From contig CM067544.1 of NCBI GenBank assembly GCA_034509755.1, forward strand, positions 7,357,501 to 7,421,500: DNA of 64,000 nucleotides, written 5' to 3'. The position numbers and the translations under genes are program-made. Within the stretch, counting starts at the first letter, position 1, and each line of letters begins with the position of its first letter. Under the pieces are notes generated by a model that was not told where the DNA came from, searched no databases, and saw only the letters and a list, made by a program, of their open reading frames with translations. This document shows positions 57,879-64,000 of the stretch, one piece after another. The stretch is from Anisodus tanguticus. Lineage: Eukaryota > Streptophyta > Magnoliopsida > Solanales > Solanaceae.

Positions 57879-58263
57879 AAATTACCATCTATACTTGGAG
57901 ATCTATTTATAATATTATATTGGTGAGAGTTGAATGTATGGTGTTGATTGCTACGTGGAAGTTTAGTACCAATGATGATTAACAATCTACTAATCTTTCT
58001 TAATCATGTTCCAATTATTAAGCCAAATAATTTTTTTTCTAACAATCCCATCTCTATTCTAGAGGTTGATTAACTAGTCGTCCGTAAACGCGGATATATC
58101 TTGCCTATAAGTGGCCTTTGCCACTGATTAAGATTCTGTTTTTCTCAAAATTTTACAAAACCAAATATATGAAAATAGAAAAATCTGATTTTTAAAATGG
58201 TGCAAGTGGAATTCCAGGAAAATTCTATGCCACCATCCTAAAGTCCGAGAAAGAGATAATTCA

Positions 58264-58518
58264 GCCCCCAGGGGTATAGGTGAGTTGGTAAGTGGCAAGG
58301 TGATTGGGGTACAACCACTCCGACGTCGCGGGTTCGAATCCGTGTGGTGACAGTCTTTGCTGAAATATTGCAAGGGTTGTTGCTGGGTTCGTGTCCTGTT
58401 GGTCCTCTCCCTTGCAGGGCTGACACTCGCACATATCCCTCGATTTACATCCCACCTGGCCAAGGAGCCTCTGCTACCGGTGGGGGAGTTTCGCCTTCGG
58501 GACTTTCCCCTTCACAAA
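58264..58518 (+). mobile_element. tRNA-derived SINE with 17-bp target duplication
   Basis: A 255-bp insertion flanked by an exact 17-bp repeat GAGAAAGAGATAATTCA (58247-58263 and 58519-58535). Its head contains a box-A-like ggtgagttggtaagtggc (about 58276) and a perfect box B GGTTCGAATCC (58330-58340), the internal Pol III promoter of tRNA-derived SINEs. The body is noncoding and ends ttcacaaa, without a long A or TTG tail. The perfect duplication argues for a fairly recent insertion. The short ORFs across it are chance. Confidence 0.9.
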
Positions 58519-58690
58519 GAGAAAGAGATAATTCAAACTTCTTGAAATTCCTTTTTGAACTGAACACTCCAGTAATTTTTCGCTCCAGCACATTGTCTGA
58601 AGTTTCACATGTAAAAGTCGCATTGTGCTTGAGTTTTTTCATGTTTTAGTTAGAAATACTTTATCCAAATTTTGTTTCCACATTAGAAAC

Positions 58691-59034
58691 TGATAAATAT
58701 ACCCATGATATACACGGTATCTACACCGCTTTGTGTATACCGTCTATATCACGGGAATACAAGGCAAAACAGTCCGTGATATACATGCCAAGTATATCAC
58801 GGTTTGGAGTATATTTGGTAACCTATTATTTGTAATTAATTAAGCATGAAACACTTACCATAATAGTAGTATTCTTGTACAAATAGAATAGGGTTTTTGG
58901 TGTAGAATAGGAATAAGATTTTCCATATTATGAAAATTGTAAATTGTATATATACTCATTCATTAATGAAAATAATCAAGGGAGTATATCACAAGGCAGT
59001 GTATATACCATGTATATCACGGATACATTTATCA
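58691..59034. repeat. Solo-LTR-like element with 5-bp duplication
   Basis: 344 bp starting TGATAAAT and ending ATTTATCA, flanked by GAAAC on both sides (58686-58690, 59035-59039). The terminal about 40 bp are inverted copies (tgataaatatacccatgata versus, reversed, tgataaatgtatccgtgata). The interior at about 58855-58980 is similar to the Copia D/F LTR (ccataata, aatagaatagg, aataggaataagatt, aatgaaaataatcaaggga). It is either a solo LTR of a related family or a TIR element that took up LTR sequence. Confidence 0.6.
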
Positions 59035-59039
59035 GAAAC

Positions 59040-60000
59040 GGTTACTTTAAATAATTTTGAAATACCGGCTAAAACTTAACTAACCATCCAAAAGGTGCCA
59101 ATTTTTGTCAAAACAAGATGGGGCTATAGTTTGGACAGTGGTTTCACAAGACCCTTCAATCTGGTTGAAAACTGAGGCCCACTGAACCAGTAAGCTGAAT
59201 CTTCATCTAAGGGCCACCCTAGTAACGCAGATATGGATTTGTATTGTCAATTGTGTATCAAAGTGGCCTCAGGCCTGTTAAATATTTTGGAGATTAGAAC
59301 TTGAGGATGAACAATTGGACCCCTACATCGAATAATGAAAATAAGGCCCATTGGGAGTTTGCTTTCACCGGGACGGAAAGAAAACCGCACATAAATAGGC
59401 ATATTGAACATTGCCATTTTCATTTCATGCAAAACAAATTAAAATAAGAGTTTAGTCCTATGCATTGATTGACGGTACAAAAATATTTATATAATCATAT
59501 TACCTATTAGGTAATTATAGATAAATATATTGATAAACATTGATTGATAGTCTCCTAAAAATGATAAATTGTGCCCCTTTTCCTATTATATTTTAAGTTA
59601 TATAAATTGACAATATAATTTTTTTTATATATGATTTAATTGGTTGTATCTTATTATTTACCATATATTTCCGAGTATTGCATAAAAGCGTCAAATCATG
59701 TAATTTGCGTCCATTTTCCTATTATATTTAAGTTATTTATACTGGAATAAAAATATTTCTTCATATGTGATTTGACTGGTTGTACCTGCTTAAATATCAT
59801 TATTTTTAAGACTACCAATCCAAATTATTGTAGATAGATTTACCTATAATGTCGATGAATAAAATTGATCATTGTCCCGTCATATTATATTATACGTTAT
59901 CCTATAGTATTTTCCTTGTGGAAGCCCAAATTGAAGTCAAATCCTTATTTTGGAGATGAACTAATTGTTAAATATACATAATATACACACGATATACATG
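59040..60000. other. Spacer upstream of Copia F
   Basis: AT-rich, no gene recognised. A possible duplicated motif (attttcctattatatttaagttat) occurs near 59578 and 59711. Confidence 0.4.
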
Positions 60001-60276
60001 TGTATATTATGTATTGCTATCGGTTTCTCCATATTAACCGTATATAGTGTATATAATTTAGGTAATGTTTTAGTCTCCTAGTTTAGGTAATGTTGTGGTG
60101 TAATTAGAATTGTACACTTACCATAATATTTGTATTACCATAATTGTATAGTTACTGTCCAAGTAGAATAAGGTTTTAGGAGTAGAATAGGAATAAGATT
60201 CTCCTATTATGGAAATATGTAAATTGTATATACACTCTTTCAATTAATGAAAATAATCAAGGGATTATTTCTTTCA
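60001..60276 (+). repeat. Copia F 5' LTR (276 bp)
   Basis: Shares with the Copia D LTRs the blocks agtctcctagtttaggtaat, attaccataattgtata and aggagtagaata. It is followed directly by TGGTATCAGAAG. Confidence 0.88.
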
Positions 60277-60461
60277 TGGTATCAGAAGTCTAGGTCTTTT
60301 TCCTCTCCCCCAAAATTTCCGTCGGCCTCCTCCCATTTCCGGCGATCTGCCTCGATTTCCGAGCCCTCTTTCTCGGATTTCATGCCCGACGGTCTCTCCT
60401 CTCCTCTCCTCTCCTCCAAAAATTTCTTCCAAATCCCTCAATCACATATTGTTCTACCAAT

Positions 60462-63400
60462 ATGTCTACATCAAGGAACATGTTTCATCCCGCCCCTTGC
60501 AGTTTCTAACATCAAGAATAACATCCCTCTTGTTCTTGAAATAGAAAACGTCCAATATTCGACGTGGGCCGACCTGTTCAAAATTCATGCATGTTCGCAT
60601 CAAGTCATCCATCACATAATCCCCGCGGCCCCTGAGGATACGGAGGTGCCAAAACGCGAGGATGATCCTAAGTTATGGACGACTCTTGATGCCACTATCC
60701 TTCAATGGATATATTCCACAATTTCTATCGACCTTTTGCAAATGATTATTGAGCCTGACGCTACGGCACAGACGACTTGGGATAGGCTGCGTGATATATT
60801 CCAAGATAATCAAAATTCTATAGTTGTTACTCTTAAGCAGGAATTCTCCCACGTTAACATGGAAGATTTCCCTAACGTTTCGGCTTACTGCAAAAGATTG
60901 AAGGAATTAGCGGACCAACTCCGCAACGTTGGCGCGCCGGTTTCGAATGATCGTTTGGTCCTCCAAATGGTTTCAGGCCTCTCCGAGGCCTATAGTGGTG
61001 TTGACACTCTTCTTCGTCAAAGCAATCCTCTTCCGTAATTTTATCAACTCGTTCTATGCTTACACTCGAAGAAGCAAGCATGGCTAAAAAGCGGCTATCG
61101 GTGCTAGTCCCGTAGTCATGATGACCGAGTCCACTGTTCATCCTCTCGATTCCAATAACTCAGGCCAAAACCGCAACAACGGTGACGGCAAAAAGGGACA
61201 AAATAAGAAAAATAATGGCAAGAATCGCGGCGGCAACATGGGCAGCAGCCGGAACAGTGGTGGTGGTGGTAGTGGTCCTCGCGGCAGTCAACACCAACAG
61301 TAGTTTTGGGCCCCACAGTGGGCCCTTTTACAGTGGCAGTGTGCCCCATAATATGGGCCAGATAATGGCAGGCCAGCAGTTCCACCTCACTGGCAGTGGG
61401 CTATCTAGCAGCAGTCCAGGCCCAACATGCAATGGCCCACTTTTAATTATCCCTCTGGGCCGAGGCAGCAAATATGGGTACTTGGGCCTCGGCCCCTGCA
61501 GGCCCATTATGCAGTGGCCCCGACGTCTACCGATATCGAAGCTGCAATACACACGCTTGAATTAAATCCCCCGTACCCAAATTGGTATATGGACACCAGT
61601 GCTACTACCCACGTGACATCCGATTCAGGTACTCTCTCGTCTTATTCCAATTTGAGCAACCCTCGTGGCATAATTGTTGGTAATGATAATTCTGTTCCAA
61701 TTCGTGGTTATGGTCATAAAATGTTAACTCCCCCTCATCCACCCCTTATTTTGAAAAACACCCTACATGCCCCCAAATTGATTAAAAACTTAGTGTATGT
61801 CCGTAAATTACTATTGACAATTCCGTTTCTATTGAATTTGATCCATTTGGTTTCTATGTGAAGGATTTCAAGACGGGTAGTCCTCTCATGAGGTGTGATA
61901 GTAGGGAAGATCTTTATCCTATCACACCCAGTTCCGGTCCATCGAGTCAAGCCTTACCATCAGCACTTGCAGCTCTGTCTCCTTCCTTGTGGCATGCTCG
62001 TCTTGGTCATCCGGGGTCGTCTATTTTGTCGTCATTAGATAAAAATAAGTTTATTTCATGTAAGGGTACGCGTAGTACTCCAAATTGTTAGTCTTGTTCT
62101 TTAGGAAAAATTGTTAGGTTGCCATTTGTAGACTCAAAATCTCATACTTTAATGTCATTTGATATTATTCATAGCGACTTATGGACGTCTCCTGCTCTTA
62201 GTTCTTTGGGTTATCGGTATTATGTTCTGTTTTTGGATGATTATAATAAGTTTTTATGGACTTTTCCAATAGCGAAAAAATCTCAAGTTTTTCCATCTTC
62301 TTAAAATTTAGAGCATTTATTAGAACCCAATTCGAACGGAAAATTAAAAATATTCAGTGTGATAATGGCAAAGAATATGACAATGGGGTGTTTCGGGAAT
62401 TCTGTGCCAATAATGGGATCAATTTTTGTTTTTCTTGTCCTCATACGTCTTCACAAAATGGAAAAGCCGAACGCAAAATTCGTACCATAAATAACATTGT
62501 CCGAACTTTATTGATTCATGCTTCCGTACCCCCGTCTTTTTGGTATCATGCTCTACAAATGGCTACATATCTCCTTAACATAATTCCTTCCAAAGGTTTG
62601 ACATATTCTTCCCCCCTTCAAATTTTATATAATAAGACTCCTTCGTATTCACATCTTCGGGTTTTTGGGTGTTTGTGTTATCCGTTATTTCCGTCCACCA
62701 CAATTAACAAACTTCAGGCCCGATCTACTCCGTGTGTGTTTTTGGGTTTTCCGTCTAATCATCGTGGTTACAAATGCTTTGATTTATCCTCTAATAAAAT
62801 CATCATTAATCGCCATGTAATTTTTGATGAATCCCAATTCCCGTTTGCTTCAGTTAGTACTCTCGTGCGTAGTTCGTATAATTTTTTGGATGATGGTATA
62901 TCCCCATATATGATTCACCATTTTTCGGACATCTCCCGCACCCAAATATCTCCAGTAGGCCCACTGCTCGCTGACCCTACTGCCCCGTCACGAGATACAT
63001 TGCCTAGTATCGTTATTGGGCCAGTTTCAGGGCCAGTCCAACCCAATTCCCCGGAACCGGTCCGGTTCCGACACTGTTCTGGTAATGGGCCCGGAGCCCA
63101 CCGCCTGCCGTCATCCGTCCCGAGTCCAGAAAATTTCCGAAATCCGCCCAATTCTTCCTTGAGTCATAGACCGGTCACTCGTAGTCAATAAGGTATTTTT
63201 AAACCAAAAAGACATTTTAATTTACATTCTAATGTTCTTAAATCACCCTTACCCCGTAATCATGTGTCTGCTTTAAATGATCCGAATTGAAAAATTGCTA
63301 TGACTGATGAATATAATGCTCTTATTGATAATAAGACATGGGAGTTGGTACGTCGTCCATCTGGTATTAATATTATTAGGTCTATGTGGATTTTTGCTCA

Positions 63401-64000
63401 TAAGGAAAATTCAGATGGTTCATGTGCCCGACATAAGGCGCGACTTGTGGGTGATGTAAGACTCAGCAGGGTTGGTGTAGATTGTGGTGAGACGTTTAGT
63501 CCGGTGGTCAAGCCGGCTACCATTCACACTATGCTTAGCTTGGCTCTTTCGAAAGCATGGCCTATTCATCAGTTAGATGTAAAGAATGTTTTCCTACATA
63601 GTGATCTCAAGGAAACGGTCTATATGCATCAGCCTTTGGGATTTAGGGATCCCAAACATCCGCATCATGTCTTTTTGTTGAAGAAGTCCTTATATGGGCT
63701 TAAGCAGTCTCCACGGGCATGGTATACGCGGTTTGCCGACTATATTTCGACTATTGGGTTCACTCACAGCAGGTCGGATAATTCCTTGTTCATCTACCGT
63801 CGTGGTTCGTCCTTGGCCTATATTCTGTTATATGTGAATGATATTATTTTGACTGTCTCTTCCGATGCCTTACGTCAGTCTATCATGACAATGCTCAGCT
63901 CTGAGTCTGCTATGAAAGACTTGGGTCCCTTGAGTTATTTTTTGGGGATTGTTGTCACTCGTCATGCAGGTGGGTTGTTCTTATATCAAAGGAAGTATGC
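60462..64000 (+). pseudogene. Copia F gag-pol polyprotein, broken and incomplete
   Basis: Gag begins near 60462 (MSTSR) with a frameshift at about 60500. The main gag frame is open to 61038 (FHP-type start, [30 protein letters not shown]), then a Gly/Asn/Lys-rich tail follows in shifted frames. Protease has YMDTSATTHVTSDSGTL near 61590, with the active-site glycine again replaced by serine. Integrase reads HSDLWTSPALSS (62171), then after a frameshift CDNGKEYDN (about 62360) and KAERKIRTINN (about 62465) in the frame 62256-63191. RT is open from 63300 to the window end, with [20 protein letters not shown], but YVNDIILT (63831-63850) replaces the catalytic YVDD. Confidence 0.88.

Larger units (their letters stand above)
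60001..64000 (+). mobile_element. Copia F, truncated by the window end, defective
   Basis: The 5' LTR is 60001-60276 (TGTATATTATG...TTTCTTTCA), followed by primer-binding site TGGTATCAGAAGTC at 60277. The interior runs through gag, protease, integrase and into RT at the window edge. LTR and proteins are close to Copia D, which allows a direct comparison: F still has the integrase and RT regions that D has lost. Confidence 0.9.

Noticed and set aside
58264..58345. A possible tRNA gene
   Set aside because: Boxes A and B are present, but no cloverleaf closes, and the sequence is the head of a 255-bp SINE with its own target duplication.
60247..61038. Host UBN2-type gene
   Set aside because: It lies directly after an LTR and primer-binding site and is followed by protease and integrase, so it is retroelement gag.

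Overview
This window is plant nuclear DNA: intron-containing genes of plant-specific families, AT-rich spacers, and a dense load of LTR retrotransposons, LINEs, SINEs and cut-and-paste DNA transposons. Three partial copies of a short retroposon ending in (TTG)n, with the CCCCAGACCCCACTTGTGGG-type core familiar from nightshade genomes, make Solanaceae the best guess. That assignment is inference, not proof.

Three host genes can be read confidently. (1) Minus strand, 65-9674: a complete ten-exon gene for the catalytic alpha subunit of protein kinase CK2. All splice sites are canonical and the product is 333 aa. Its large introns hold remnants of at least three LINE fragments and two SINE-like tails. 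(2) Plus strand, 23573-26848: a complete five-exon NPH3/RPT2-type BTB protein of 623 aa that ends in the RRxS-type tail seen in phototropin-pathway adaptors. (3) Minus strand, 37529-38334: a two-exon gene for a 211-aa plant protein with a DUF863-like N-terminal motif and an LxLxL (EAR-like) motif. A fourth, unrecognised ORF (minus, 11663-18097) is split by a 3.5-kb hAT transposon with a perfect 8-bp target duplication. Without the transposon the frame runs straight through.

Layout: 1-9.7 kb CK2 alpha; 9.7-11.4 kb AT-rich spacer; 11.4-18.1 kb unknown ORF plus hAT; 18.1-23.5 kb spacer; 23.5-26.9 kb NPH3-like gene; 27.26-28.14 kb pogo/Lemi-like element; 28.1-30.5 kb spacer; 30.5-35.4 kb Copia element A (+); 35.4-36.6 kb deleted Copia B (-); 37.5-39.5 kb EAR-motif gene; 40.6-45.7 kb Copia C (+); 46.5-49.1 kb deleted Copia D (-); 49.1-51.8 kb spacer with a MITE and SINE tail; 51.8-56.1 kb Copia E (-), carrying a captured syntaxin fragment and a small LTR; 57.6-59.0 kb MITE, a SINE with 17-bp duplication, and a solo-LTR-like repeat; 60.0-64.0 kb Copia F (+), cut by the window end.

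No Copia copy looks autonomous. Each has stops, frameshifts, deletions or a changed catalytic residue. Elements A, B, C and E have closely related proteins. D and F form a second group with related LTRs. The host genes do not form an obvious functional cluster. The most unusual points are the syntaxin fragment beside a 121-bp LTR with primer-binding site, whose stop codon falls at the SNARE zero-layer glutamine; the reading frame that survives on both sides of the hAT insertion; and a 75-bp filler insertion in Copia C with a collagen-like antisense reading.
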